From NCBI GenBank assembly GCA_017935675.1, contig JAGBHE010000083.1:62001-126000 (forward strand): DNA of 64,000 bases. The letters are read 5' to 3'. The notes beneath the pieces were generated by a model that did not search any database, was not told the DNA's origin, and saw only the letters and a list, made by a program, of their open reading frames with translations. The translations under genes were made by a program, and so were the position numbers. This DNA is from Clostridia bacterium (GTDB taxonomy: Bacteria; Bacillota; Clostridia; UBA1381). How positions within the stretch are numbered: the stretch's first letter is position 1; each line of letters opens with the position of its first letter. Below, piece by piece: positions 8,236 through 18,507 of the stretch.

Positions 8236-10557
8236 TTATCCGAATCGATAAATTCTGTCAGCCGCCATATCAGGTCTTATGAGCGAATCATATAAATAAA
8301 CCTCCGCAGCCCCGCCGTCATTAATATCACATGTAAGCGTCACGTCTGCCGTATCTCCGGCAGATATGCTTACATGTTCAATAATCTTGGTACGGAAGCT
8401 GTTTCCGCTCCATACTGTCATTACGGCATAACCGTCAAAATCCGTGTCGCTTTCGTTATAAGCGGAAAGTCCGGCATTTAAAGCTTTGCCTGTTTTTGTA
8501 AATATGCACTCTGATATCCCCACTCCCTCACGTGTTGTGGAAAAATCGGCAAATATATCCTTGCCGGCGGAAACCGCGTCATTTAAAAGAACGTCTCCGC
8601 TTAAAACAATATAATATTTACTGTCTGATTTAAGTCCGGATTTTGTTTTTATTGTTATCATATTTCCTGCCGCGTTATATTCAACACTCTCCACCGCCGC
8701 AGGTCTTCCATCGCTGTCAATAAGACTTACCGTTGAAGCATTTACCGATGATGGCATAAGGCTTCCGCTCAGCCTTGCGGTAATCACAGTGCTTCCCGCC
8801 GGGACAGGCTTGCCGCCGTTCACATCAGCTACTACAGGCACCTCTGTTTTCTTTCTTATAACAATATTGTCAAAGGCCGCATAAGTTTTAACATCCGTGC
8901 CGGCAGGTCCGCAAAGTCTTAACGAACCGAGAGATGTCAGGCTGCTGTCAATATTCACAGCCGTTGACGGACCTCCGTCCACGGAGCATTTTATCACATG
9001 GCTGTTTAGATCGGCATCAAGGGTGAAATGATACCATGTATCGGGCTCATAATCCATTGAAGCCGTATAATTCGGACCAATCTTCAGGTTATCCGCCATA
9101 TTAAGAAAATACATATGTCCCTTTGCGGTACGGAATTCCGCCCGCTTAAGAGACGAGGAATAAAGCGCGTCCGTTTTGAAATCAAACTCAAGTACAAAGC
9201 TTTTAAGGCTGCTTACGGAAATATTGGCATACGCCTCTCCGGACGTCGCCCCCGGAGCCGGAGTATCCATTCCTATAAAAAGACTGTTCCCCTTATCGGT
9301 TTGCCGGGTTTCTATAAATCCGCTCTGGGTTATAAACGAAAATCCCTCCGGGCTGTCCCCGAATTCGCTTTCATTAAGGTAATCCTCATAAAAGTATTTG
9401 TATACCTCTGCGGATAACGTACATTCCGAAGCTTTTCCAAAGCTGTCCTCAGCCACTGCCCTGATATTGCTTGTTCCGAGAGGAAGCCCGGTAATATCCA
9501 CAAGATACGGAGCATTAGTTAAAATCTCCGACTGTTTTCCGTTAATGTACACGGTAACCGACGCTATTCCATCCTCATCTTCAGCATCAAGCTCAACAAA
9601 GTCAAGGCTTCCTTCCTCCATGACCAAACTTCCGTCAAGATCCTTAAAATATACAGTCGGTGCCGTATTCGGATAAACCGTTATGTTGACAGCTTCTGTT
9701 TCAACATAAAACGCTCCGAATAAAACTCTTGCATAAACGCTGTAAACACCAGGTGTGCTGCTTAGAATACAGGCGGCATTACCGTCTTCACAGCTTGCAT
9801 ATTTTTCACCGTTTACGTAAAACTCCAGCAAATCAAAATTTCCTTCCGCCGCCGCACTGACAGAAACAGTCTCTCCCTCTTTAAAATCCAGTCTCTGACC
9901 TTCGGAAATTCTGACGGCGGGAATTTCCTCAGTAACCGATACCTTAAGCTCATGGATATCAAATATATCGGTTCCCGTAACAATTCCCCTTGCTTTATCC
10001 GACAATCTTATATGCACTGCCGATAAATCTATATATTTATGAAGGCTGATTTCTCCGACAGAAAATCTCGCATCATTTACGAACACCTCTGCCTGTGCTT
10101 TATCCGCACCCGAAAAATTAATCCCGGCAGACACAAAATATTTTTTGTTTTCCTCCGCCTTCATTCCGCTGTCACTTCCGAAAAACAGAAGCTTATCTCC
10201 CCTTATTTCCATTACGGGAGTTGAATAAAAAGCATTTTCACCTTCAAGGCTTACAGTCCTTACGCTTTTTTCATCCATACCCGAAATTGTAAAAGAAAAA
10301 TCAATATATAAGAGACTGCCCGACAAATTAATCTCCTGTGTTAAAACCTCGGCTTTTCCAAACTCCCCGTCTGCCTTATACATGAGCTTCAGGCTGTCCC
10401 CGTTTCCCGAAACAGAGCCGTTTTCGGACGCCGAAATCTCAAAGCTCTCCGGTACGCTGTCAAAGCTGCTGTAATCAAGCACAGCCGGCGAAGCTGCCGA
10501 AACGGTGATAAAATGCATTGACATCAATGCCGCAATAATAAATAAAATTCTTTTCAT
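8236..10557 (-). CDS. Secreted protein with LamG-like, Ig-like and SbsA-Ig-like modules
   Basis: About 773 residues. A signal peptide (MKRILFIIAALMSMHF...) precedes a LamG-like module (about 25-205), one or two Ig-like modules (about 210-385, with the DEDGIASVTVYING phrasing of bacterial Ig domains), a second LamG-like module (about 395-570) and an SbsA-type Ig-like module (about 575-680, recognised by SGSLMPSSVNASTVSL and LKSDSKYYIVLSG). A small beta domain follows at the C terminus. The ATG at 10,557 follows AAAGGA by nine bases. The gene lies 18 bases downstream of a heparinase-like gene and 26 bases upstream of the next LamG protein, so all are one operon. A structural or glycan-binding surface role is inferred; no catalytic residues are apparent. 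Confidence 0.7.
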   Translation of the reverse strand: MKRILFIIAALMSMHFITVSAASPAVLDYSSFDSVPESFEISASENGSVSGNGDSLKLMYKADGEFGKAEVLTQEINLSGSLLYIDFSFTISGMDEKSVRTVSLEGENAFYSTPVMEIRGDKLLFFGSDSGMKAEENKKYFVSAGINFSGADKAQAEVFVNDARFSVGEISLHKYIDLSAVHIRLSDKARGIVTGTDIFDIHELKVSVTEEIPAVRISEGQRLDFKEGETVSVSAAAEGNFDLLEFYVNGEKYASCEDGNAACILSSTPGVYSVYARVLFGAFYVETEAVNITVYPNTAPTVYFKDLDGSLVMEEGSLDFVELDAEDEDGIASVTVYINGKQSEILTNAPYLVDITGLPLGTSNIRAVAEDSFGKASECTLSAEVYKYFYEDYLNESEFGDSPEGFSFITQSGFIETRQTDKGNSLFIGMDTPAPGATSGEAYANISVSSLKSFVLEFDFKTDALYSSSLKRAEFRTAKGHMYFLNMADNLKIGPNYTASMDYEPDTWYHFTLDADLNSHVIKCSVDGGPSTAVNIDSSLTSLGSLRLCGPAGTDVKTYAAFDNIVIRKKTEVPVVADVNGGKPVPAGSTVITARLSGSLMPSSVNASTVSLIDSDGRPAAVESVEYNAAGNMITIKTKSGLKSDSKYYIVLSGDVLLNDAVSAGKDIFADFSTTREGVGISECIFTKTGKALNAGLSAYNESDTDFDGYAVMTVWSGNSFRTKIIEHVSISAGDTADVTLTCDINDGGAAEVYLYDSLIRPDMAADRIYRFG

Positions 10558-10575
10558 TTCATGCTGTCCTTTCAA

Positions 10576-13500
10576 TTATCGTTTAATCGGCGTGATTTCC
10601 GCCTCCCGGAGCTCACGGGAAATGCATACGCTAAGCTTAACGTCAGAATCCGCAGAAAGCCTTATTGCCGCCTTTCTGATACCGTAGTTTGCGTTTTGCC
10701 CCGCACCCGAAGGTGAAGACGGCAACGCGGCGGCGTCCATTATACTTAATGTGCATTCCTCCGCGCCCTCTGCCGCAAATGACAGATAAGCCGTTTTCCC
10801 GCCTCGGGTGAGCTTTACAACCCTCGACGAAATAATTTCCGCATCGGCCTCTGTATGCATAAACCAATAAATCTCCGACGTTTTGCTTAAGCTTATTTCA
10901 TCCGTTACGGTCAGACACCCTTCCTTCGGCTCTAAGGTAAAGCCGCGCTGAAAACTGTCCGCGTCCGCATATACCTCCGTCATATCATACACCACATAAG
11001 CATCCCCGCCGGCTTCTCCGGATTTTACGACCGGAGCAAATGCCTCAGGTATTTGCGAAATGCCGGGTCCGTTATTTATCACAACGGTATTATGACCTTC
11101 GGCCCTCCATCTGTATTTTTCCGTATTCGCCAAAGGCAGATTATAATTTTCTCCTCCGAGAGCGCATGCCCACCTGATTCCGTCAAGCTCAAAAATAAAA
11201 TCTCCTGCGTCCTCGTGATAATGATACACCTTAACCGGGCCTCCCTGAGATGCAAAAAACATTTTGTTTTCACTGTCCCGGAACGTGCATATTTCATTGC
11301 CCTGCCATCTTCTGAGCCCCTCCGGCACTCCGGCAATGCCGGCTTCGGCGTCATAAAAAACCGCGTCCCAAACACTGAAACTGCCGGAGGAAGCCGTCTG
11401 CTTTTTCCTCGCGGCTAAAAGCTCCGGCTGACCGTACATTGCCGCTATTACAGGGAACTGTTTGGGAGCATAAACCTTATCCGGCCATGCGTCATGATAA
11501 TTATACACTCCGTTATCCAAAGAGCTTATTCCTATGCGAAAGCGCCCTGCCTCCGATGCACCGGGAGTATCCGACAGCCCGAAATCCGTTCCGTAAATTT
11601 TTTTAAGCGCGTAAAGGCTTTTGAAAATATCGGCGGCAACACCCCAGTAATTGCTGCTCTCCTGCCATGCGCCGTCGGGAGTAAAGCCCTTCATTCCGTA
11701 TTCACAGCTTCTTATGCTGTTTGAAAGCAGCTCCGAGCAAAGCTCCGTATCATACTCCATGAATGAAAGAGCAGCCATAATTATGCCTCTGTTTATCCAT
11801 AAATTGTAATTGCTTATCCATTTAAGCGCAACGCTGATGTTGTTCTGGGTCTTGGCAGACACCGTTCTCGCGGTTACACCTGCGTAAAACCCGTCATTTG
11901 CAACGCTAAGTCCCAGTCTTTTTACTCCGCTGCATATCGTCTCCCTTTGCTCCTGCGTAAATCCGTCATACATCCAGTCATAGCCTATTGCCATTCCCGA
12001 TAGATATGACCCCATATCAATGGGATGTGCCGGATTCAGGTCGGGGAAACCGCAGACAGCCTCAAAATTCCTCCATGCGGCGTCAATATATTTTTTATCG
12101 CCCGTTATCCGGTAGGCAAAGCCAAGATATGTCATCATACTTTCAAGCCTATTCGCCGTATCAAGAGTCCTGAAATCATCATCATAGACATATGACACAG
12201 CTTCCTCGGAAACATAGCTGTCAGCCTTTAATACGGCTGCGTCAACGGCTTTTTTTAAATCAGCGTCATGGGCTGCCTGTGAAATTATGGCTTCAAAGTC
12301 ATCTTTGTCTGCTATAATTCTCGGATGACTGCCGCCTGCAAATCCGGACAGCAAATCCTCCGCAGACGGTCTTTCGTAAAGCACCGCGTCATTTATATAC
12401 TGAATCGGCGAAAGCCATTCCTTGTCAATGACAGCGGTTGTGTCAGGCTTTCTGTTATATGGTATAACCCCGCTTAAATCAAAGCTCTGCTCCGTATCCG
12501 AAATGAGAATAAGCCCTAAGCCGTCGTCAAAGGTTCTTTTTCCGAATAACCGTTCATAAAGCTCACGTACAGGCACAAGGGAGATGCCGTTAGAGACCTT
12601 AACGCGGCGCATCAGCCTTATTCTTCTTCCGAAGCATACCGCCAAATTCCCGCTGACAGACACATTTGCTCCCGAAGCCTTATAAAAATCCCCGGGACTT
12701 ATATATAGCTCCCCTCCGTCGTAAACACATTCGCCGAGCTTTATCCGTCTGCCCTCGGATACGGCTGTGCGCCCGTATGCATGAAATGCTGTTTTGTCCG
12801 ACAGATATAAATCTGCCGCCTTGTCTGACCCGAACATTGAAGTCCTTACTTCTGTCCCTGCAAACGGCTTATCCATTCCCTTTACATAGACGCTGCGCAG
12901 CTCCATGCTTCCGCTTCCCTCTCCTGCCCTGTACATAAACCGGACAAGGTCAAGGTTTTTAATTGATGAGGAAATGCTGCAAGCCTTTCCGATTTGTTTT
13001 CCGTTTATGAAAATATCAAAACTGTGAGTATCAAGATTCAGATATATTTTTACGGAGCACCATCCATCCTCCGTATCATAAATTCCGTTTGCAGTGACTC
13101 CGCCGCTGCATAAAACACTTTCGTCATTTCTGAAGACAAGAACGTTATAATTCACCACGGAGGATCCTCCGGACGAATCTCTCAGCATTATGTATCCGTT
13201 CGGCCCGTTATTAAAGCTGCATTTGAACTCTCCGCCGATTACAAAATTCCTGTACTTCTTGCTTGTCAGAAAGGACGGATGAACGGCGTTTGTCAGCACA
13301 TCCATATAGCAGTCGTCCGCCGTTGATTTTTCAAAAATAATCCTATTGCCCTTTTCCGGGTTTTTATAATCGAATTTTTCCGCGGTTATGGAATTTGTTT
13401 TCGGGACAAGATTTACCCTATAGTATTTATTCTCCCTGATAACGCTCCAATTACTGTCAAAATACGTGTAATCGCCGATATCATCTTCTATAACATACTC

Positions 13501-14142
13501 TTTCTCCGAAAAAGCGGTGCCCCCTGCCGAAAGACTGTAAAGCTCCGTTTCGCATTGGGCTCTGTGAGCGCCTGTGCTTTTATCGGCTATACCGATTTTC
13601 ACTTCTCGCATATCAATAAACTTGCATTGATTTACCCTGCCTCTGAACACCGTTTTCCCGTCTGCCTCAGCTTCAGCAAAAGCATTCCGCTCGTCTCTTA
13701 AATCAAGCCTTATCAAAAAGCTTATTCTTTTATTCTCCGGCACTTCATATTCTGTCGGATTATCAAAAATATACAGCCTTTTATTTTTAATCTCAATTAT
13801 ACGATCGGTGTAAAAGCTGTTTTCACCCTCAAAGAAAATGCATCGGCTGCTTTTTTCATCACTGCCTCTGCAGAGAAGCTCGGCGCGCAGCTCAATCTCT
13901 TCACCTTCAAGATTTATATTGCGGCTTACAGCCTGTGCTTTTCCCGCGCCGGTGCCTGAAGCCGAATGCAGTACAAGGGCCCCGTTTTCTGCATAAACCG
14001 AGCTTTCCTCTCCAAGTACCGATACACTGAACGATTCCCGAAAATTGTCAAATCCGTTAAAGCTTATTTCCTCAGCTGCGGCAGCGCTGCCGATTATGCA
14101 CGCTGCCGCTGCCGCAAGAATACCTGCTGATATTTTTCTCAT
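10576..14142 (-). CDS. Secreted heparinase II/III-like polysaccharide lyase (paralogue 1)
   Basis: An 1188-residue exported protein. After the signal peptide (1-22) come two LamG-like modules (about 25-205 and 225-430), a copper-amine-oxidase-N-like module (about 445-555, with LVPVRELYE), an (alpha/alpha) toroid (about 600-890, with SHPRIIADKDDF, GYDWMYDG and NYNLWINRG) and a heparinase II/III-type beta-sheet domain (about 960-1170, with YHYHEDAGDF and RAEGHNTVVING-like sequence). Those last two domains form the lyases of PL12, PL15, PL17 and PL21, which cleave uronic-acid polymers by beta-elimination. The YHYHED histidines and the HNTVV strand are where catalytic and metal-binding residues sit in that fold. 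It is a clear paralogue of the next gene upstream but lacks its C-terminal discoidin domain. The PL family and substrate cannot be fixed from sequence reading alone. Confidence 0.8.
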   Translation of the reverse strand: MRKISAGILAAAAACIIGSAAAAEEISFNGFDNFRESFSVSVLGEESSVYAENGALVLHSASGTGAGKAQAVSRNINLEGEEIELRAELLCRGSDEKSSRCIFFEGENSFYTDRIIEIKNKRLYIFDNPTEYEVPENKRISFLIRLDLRDERNAFAEAEADGKTVFRGRVNQCKFIDMREVKIGIADKSTGAHRAQCETELYSLSAGGTAFSEKEYVIEDDIGDYTYFDSNWSVIRENKYYRVNLVPKTNSITAEKFDYKNPEKGNRIIFEKSTADDCYMDVLTNAVHPSFLTSKKYRNFVIGGEFKCSFNNGPNGYIMLRDSSGGSSVVNYNVLVFRNDESVLCSGGVTANGIYDTEDGWCSVKIYLNLDTHSFDIFINGKQIGKACSISSSIKNLDLVRFMYRAGEGSGSMELRSVYVKGMDKPFAGTEVRTSMFGSDKAADLYLSDKTAFHAYGRTAVSEGRRIKLGECVYDGGELYISPGDFYKASGANVSVSGNLAVCFGRRIRLMRRVKVSNGISLVPVRELYERLFGKRTFDDGLGLILISDTEQSFDLSGVIPYNRKPDTTAVIDKEWLSPIQYINDAVLYERPSAEDLLSGFAGGSHPRIIADKDDFEAIISQAAHDADLKKAVDAAVLKADSYVSEEAVSYVYDDDFRTLDTANRLESMMTYLGFAYRITGDKKYIDAAWRNFEAVCGFPDLNPAHPIDMGSYLSGMAIGYDWMYDGFTQEQRETICSGVKRLGLSVANDGFYAGVTARTVSAKTQNNISVALKWISNYNLWINRGIIMAALSFMEYDTELCSELLSNSIRSCEYGMKGFTPDGAWQESSNYWGVAADIFKSLYALKKIYGTDFGLSDTPGASEAGRFRIGISSLDNGVYNYHDAWPDKVYAPKQFPVIAAMYGQPELLAARKKQTASSGSFSVWDAVFYDAEAGIAGVPEGLRRWQGNEICTFRDSENKMFFASQGGPVKVYHYHEDAGDFIFELDGIRWACALGGENYNLPLANTEKYRWRAEGHNTVVINNGPGISQIPEAFAPVVKSGEAGGDAYVVYDMTEVYADADSFQRGFTLEPKEGCLTVTDEISLSKTSEIYWFMHTEADAEIISSRVVKLTRGGKTAYLSFAAEGAEECTLSIMDAAALPSSPSGAGQNANYGIRKAAIRLSADSDVKLSVCISRELREAEITPIKR

Positions 14143-14169
14143 TTCATGCCCCCGTTTTCCCGAAATGTC

Positions 14170-17100
14170 TTACCTGCGCGTAAGCACTCTGAACTCAAGC
14201 ACATTTGAGTTTACGTTTGCCGAATTACCCTTTCCTACATACTTTATAAACCTTGCATTTACTCTGTCAAATGCATAAACGCTTGTTCCCTCAGGTTCAA
14301 ATGCAGATGAAAATTCCTCGCCTATTTTTGTAAAGCTTTTTCCGTCCTCCGAGCAGTAAAGCTCAAAGGAATAGCTGCGTACATCACTTTTCCAGAAACC
14401 GGCGGCAACAGCGTCTACCGGCTTTACACTGCCCAGGTCGAGAACTATAGACTCATCTGTTGAAAGCGTTGTCCATCTCGTTTCAAGCTGTCCGTCAAAA
14501 ATGTTCACCGCCGGATTGCCGTCCTGTGCGGAGCTTTCCTCAAAGCCCTTAATTTCACTGTAGGTATACTCATCGCTGTAATCACCGCCCGGATAGCTGT
14601 AATTCATCCTGTAGGGAACAAAATACACCTTGCTTCTCGTTCCGTCCGCACTGTGAACCGTTACCTTTGAGCTTTCCGTAATGCTGCCCGAAATTTCTGC
14701 GGTAACAGTCTTTCCGGGGTCTTCAGGCACAAACTCAAGCTCCGGAAGTCTGTTTGGATCATAAACGCTTACAGATGCTTTGCCGATGCATTCCTCGCCG
14801 TCCGCAAATATTTTGAATCCATAGCTGCCCTCATCTCCAAGCTCTGATTTTTCCGGTGCCGTCCAGGTTTCTGTTGCAGACATTTCCGGCTTTCTTGCAA
14901 AGCTTGAAATATTAACTCCGAGATTAACAGTGTCGTCAGCTACAAGCCTTATTGCAACCTTTCTGTAGCCCTTATTCGGATTTTGTCCTGTTCCTGCAGG
15001 TGAGCTTTCAAGAGGAATCGCATCCATTACGGAAATACTCGTTTCCTTTGCACCCTCTGCTTCAAAGGTAAGGGTTACCGATTTATCACCTGTGCTGAGG
15101 AGTACCGAATTATCCGAAATCACCCGTGCGTCGGCCTTTGTATGCATAAACCAATATATTTCCGAATTCGGCTTGCCAAGCTTAATCTCATCCTTAACCG
15201 TAAGGCTTCTGAAATTATCATCAATATAGAACCCGCGCCTGAAGCTTTCGGCATCATTATACACCTCAGACATATCATATACCGCAAACGCGCCTCCATC
15301 GCCCTCACCATAGTTTATCAGCGGTGCAAATGCAGAGGGATTCTGAGCCGCCTCCACAGAGTTGTTTATAACAACCGTATTGTGTCCTTCGGCCCTCCAT
15401 CTGTATTTTTCCACGCTCTTCAAAGAAGAGTTATAATCTTCTGCGGGAAGTGAGCAAGCCCAGCGTACACCGTCAAGCTCAAAGGCAAAATCTCCGGCAT
15501 CCTCATGAAAATGATACACCTTTATAGGTCCTCCCTGAGCTGCAAAGAACATGCCGTCCATCTTCATCCAGTCCTCATGTACCGCCACTATTTCCGCTCC
15601 TGCGGCGTATCTCATTTTCGGCTGCTTCGTTATGTCCTCAGCCTTAATATCAGGGTCATAGTAAAGGGCATCCCATACAGACGGCTGCTGCACCGATATT
15701 CCGTATTTGCTTCCCTGGGTCTGTATAAGCCTTGCAGCTTTAAGCTCAGGCTGATTAAAAAGCTCTGCGCATATAAGAAACTGCTGCGGCGCAAATGTCA
15801 TCTCCGGCCATGAATCATGATAGTTATATACGCCGTTCATAGGTGAGCGGATTGAAAGCATAAATCTTGCCGCTTCAGAAACTCCGGGAGACTTTGAAAG
15901 CCTGAAATCAGTTCCGAAAATCTTCTTAAGAGCAAGGAAATTTTTGAAAAACGATGTGGCAACTCCCCAGTAAGAGGTGCTTTCCACCCATGCACCGTCC
16001 GGGAAAAAGCCCTTTATTCCGTACTCACAGCTTCTGAGGCTGTTTTGGAGAAGATCGGCACACAGCTCCTCGTCATATTCCATAAATGCCAGTGCCGCCG
16101 CAACTGCGCCGCGGTTTATCCACAGATTGTAATTGCTTATCCATTTATATGAAACGCACAAATAATTATGGGTCTGACCGGCTATTGTTTTTGCCGGAAC
16201 GCCTCCGTAAAATGCATCTCTTAAAACACTCAGCCCCAGCCGCTTTGCCGCACTGCAGATAACCTCACGCTGCTCAGGGGTAAAGCCCTCATACATCCAG
16301 TCATAGCCGATTGCAAAGCCTGTCATATATGAACCCAAGTCTATCGGATGAGCCGGATTCAAATCCGGAAAAGCTGCTAAAGCCTGAAAGTTTCTCCATG
16401 CGGCGTCAACATATTTCTTATCCTTCGTAAGCTGATATGCAAAGCCCAGGGCAAGCATCATGCTTTCTACCTTGTTTGCCGTGTTAAGTGTTCTGAAATT
16501 ATCATCAAACTTATACGTTACCGTATCGTCATTTACATAAGTCTCCGCCTGCTTCACGGAAGCCTGAACAGCCGTCGCGACATATTCGTCCGTTTCCGAA
16601 AGCGCCTTGACCCTTTCAAAATCAGATTTGTCGGCATAAAGCCTCGGATGTGATATGCCGGCCTCATTAAAGCTCTTTTTTAAATTCTCCGCAGTAGGAC
16701 GATCAAAAAGCACAAAGCTGTTCAAATACTGAATCGGTGAAAGCCATTCCTTGTCAATGACAGAGGTTGTGTCCGGCTTCATATGATACTGAGTAACCGT
16801 TGAAAGATCAAAATACATCTCGTTATCCGACGCAAGAATAAGCCCCTCCTTATCGTCTGCAACGCTTTTGCCGAGAAGCTTTTGCGCCGTCTCCTTTACA
16901 GGAATAAGGGTCTTTCCGTCCCTCTCCCGTATTCCCTTCCCCGGCACAATCTCAGAAGTCCCGAGAATTATCTTTTTCCCGTCACAGGACACTGTTTCGG
17001 AGAACGCCGCATTAAAGTCCGAAACGCTTACAAAAAGCTCATCATCTTCATATAAGGGTGCATCACTCAAACTGTGCTTTACACCCTCCGCCATATAAAG

Positions 17101-18501
17101 CTCTCCGTATGCATGAAATGCAATCTTATCAGCCATGTACTCATAAAGCTCAAAATCTCCGGAGAACATTGATGTCGGCTGCTCCGCCCCGTCTGCCATC
17201 GGTTTGTCAAGACCCTTGACAAAAGCGTTTTTCACTTGAAGCTCGCCGTTTCCTTCCCCTGCCCTGTACATAAATCTTACAAGACTGAGGTCATTAAAGC
17301 TGCTGCCTATTGCAGCGTCTTTCTTAATGAGTTTACCGTCCACATAAAAATCAAGAGTATGATTTTCAAGGTTTACAAACACCTTTACATTGAAGGTGTT
17401 CCCGTCGCGGCATACCCCTGCCGCAGCGCCTCCTCCGGATACGGTTAAATTCCCGGTATTTTCAAAGGTTACACAATTATAATTCTGTTGCTTTGAAGTT
17501 GACTTTGAATCGCGCAGCATTATGTACCCGCCGACTCCGCCGTTAAAATCACATGTAAAGTCTCCGCCTATAAGAAAATACTTATATTTCTTTCCTGTTT
17601 TAAAGGAGTTGCTGATCGTCGTTGAAATGTCAATATAACAGTCGTCAGAGGTTGATTTTTTTAAAATTATGCTGTCTCCCTTTTCCGGATTTTTATAATC
17701 AAATTTTTCGGCAATAATCTCGTTTGTCTTTTCATTCAGAGTTGCATTCTGAAATGCTTTCGGGTTTACGTTTTCAATAATCCAATTGCTGTCGAAAAAC
17801 GTATAATCACCAAGATCATCGGTTATCGGAACAAACTCCACTCCCGAAGCGTTATATCCGCTGCTGTCGCTGCGTTCAATATCCTTTATAACATCAGTAC
17901 CCGGATATATATACATATTATCAAGGTAAAGCTTATCCTCAGCAGTCATGTTGAAATTAAGCTGCAAAGCGTCAAATGCGGCATTTGACGGAAGACTTCT
18001 GTTTTCAAGCACAAGCTTATTATCAAGATATACGCTGTAGATGCCTCTTTTTTTATTAATCACAAGAGCTATTCCCGAATATCCTTTTTTGCTTAAGAAG
18101 GCTATCTTCTCACCCTTAGAGGTTATCAGCCTGCCGTCTGTAACCTTTAAAATGCCTGTAACGGTGCTGCCCGACTTAAGTCCTATCTGACCGTTCACGG
18201 TATTTTCTCCCTTAAGGTCAAAGGATACTATGTATTTTTTCTCCGCTGTTGTATATTTCATAGTAACAACAGCGTTTCCGCCGGTTCCGTCTACCATAAA
18301 AGCCTTATTGCCGTCATCTTCCTTGATTACCCTCGAAAACGGAGCACCGGTTACGGAAACGGATGCCGCGGCAGAATTAGTTGCAACGGAATCAAAGCGT
18401 TCTCCCGCAATCATTGTTTCGGGAATATCTGCTGCAAAGGATGTATACGAAACGGAAATACACAGCGCGGTAATAAATGCGGTAAATCTGCCTTTCTTCA
18501 T
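14170..18501 (-). CDS. Secreted heparinase II/III-like lyase with C-terminal F5/8C domain (paralogue 2)
   Basis: A 1443-residue protein with the same order as its downstream paralogue: signal peptide, LamG-like module (about 30-205), second LamG-like module (about 230-430), copper-amine-oxidase-N-like module (about 450-570), alpha-toroid (about 610-890) and heparinase II/III beta domain (about 985-1190, with YHFHEDAGDF and RAEGHNTVVINN). It then adds an Ig-like stretch and an F5/8 type C (discoidin) domain (about 1320-1443, with FDGQLETRWTT and a C-terminal EFRVLTRR strand), a carbohydrate-binding module. Large stretches match the other copy nearly residue for residue, for example EKFDYKNPEKG and DKEWLSPIQY, so tandem duplication is evident. 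The start codon sits six bases after the upstream SLH gene stop. The two probably attack different linkages or forms of one polymer. Confidence 0.82.
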   Translation of the reverse strand: MKKGRFTAFITALCISVSYTSFAADIPETMIAGERFDSVATNSAAASVSVTGAPFSRVIKEDDGNKAFMVDGTGGNAVVTMKYTTAEKKYIVSFDLKGENTVNGQIGLKSGSTVTGILKVTDGRLITSKGEKIAFLSKKGYSGIALVINKKRGIYSVYLDNKLVLENRSLPSNAAFDALQLNFNMTAEDKLYLDNMYIYPGTDVIKDIERSDSSGYNASGVEFVPITDDLGDYTFFDSNWIIENVNPKAFQNATLNEKTNEIIAEKFDYKNPEKGDSIILKKSTSDDCYIDISTTISNSFKTGKKYKYFLIGGDFTCDFNGGVGGYIMLRDSKSTSKQQNYNCVTFENTGNLTVSGGGAAAGVCRDGNTFNVKVFVNLENHTLDFYVDGKLIKKDAAIGSSFNDLSLVRFMYRAGEGNGELQVKNAFVKGLDKPMADGAEQPTSMFSGDFELYEYMADKIAFHAYGELYMAEGVKHSLSDAPLYEDDELFVSVSDFNAAFSETVSCDGKKIILGTSEIVPGKGIRERDGKTLIPVKETAQKLLGKSVADDKEGLILASDNEMYFDLSTVTQYHMKPDTTSVIDKEWLSPIQYLNSFVLFDRPTAENLKKSFNEAGISHPRLYADKSDFERVKALSETDEYVATAVQASVKQAETYVNDDTVTYKFDDNFRTLNTANKVESMMLALGFAYQLTKDKKYVDAAWRNFQALAAFPDLNPAHPIDLGSYMTGFAIGYDWMYEGFTPEQREVICSAAKRLGLSVLRDAFYGGVPAKTIAGQTHNYLCVSYKWISNYNLWINRGAVAAALAFMEYDEELCADLLQNSLRSCEYGIKGFFPDGAWVESTSYWGVATSFFKNFLALKKIFGTDFRLSKSPGVSEAARFMLSIRSPMNGVYNYHDSWPEMTFAPQQFLICAELFNQPELKAARLIQTQGSKYGISVQQPSVWDALYYDPDIKAEDITKQPKMRYAAGAEIVAVHEDWMKMDGMFFAAQGGPIKVYHFHEDAGDFAFELDGVRWACSLPAEDYNSSLKSVEKYRWRAEGHNTVVINNSVEAAQNPSAFAPLINYGEGDGGAFAVYDMSEVYNDAESFRRGFYIDDNFRSLTVKDEIKLGKPNSEIYWFMHTKADARVISDNSVLLSTGDKSVTLTFEAEGAKETSISVMDAIPLESSPAGTGQNPNKGYRKVAIRLVADDTVNLGVNISSFARKPEMSATETWTAPEKSELGDEGSYGFKIFADGEECIGKASVSVYDPNRLPELEFVPEDPGKTVTAEISGSITESSKVTVHSADGTRSKVYFVPYRMNYSYPGGDYSDEYTYSEIKGFEESSAQDGNPAVNIFDGQLETRWTTLSTDESIVLDLGSVKPVDAVAAGFWKSDVRSYSFELYCSEDGKSFTKIGEEFSSAFEPEGTSVYAFDRVNARFIKYVGKGNSANVNSNVLEFRVLTRR

Positions 18502-18507
18502 TTTCTC

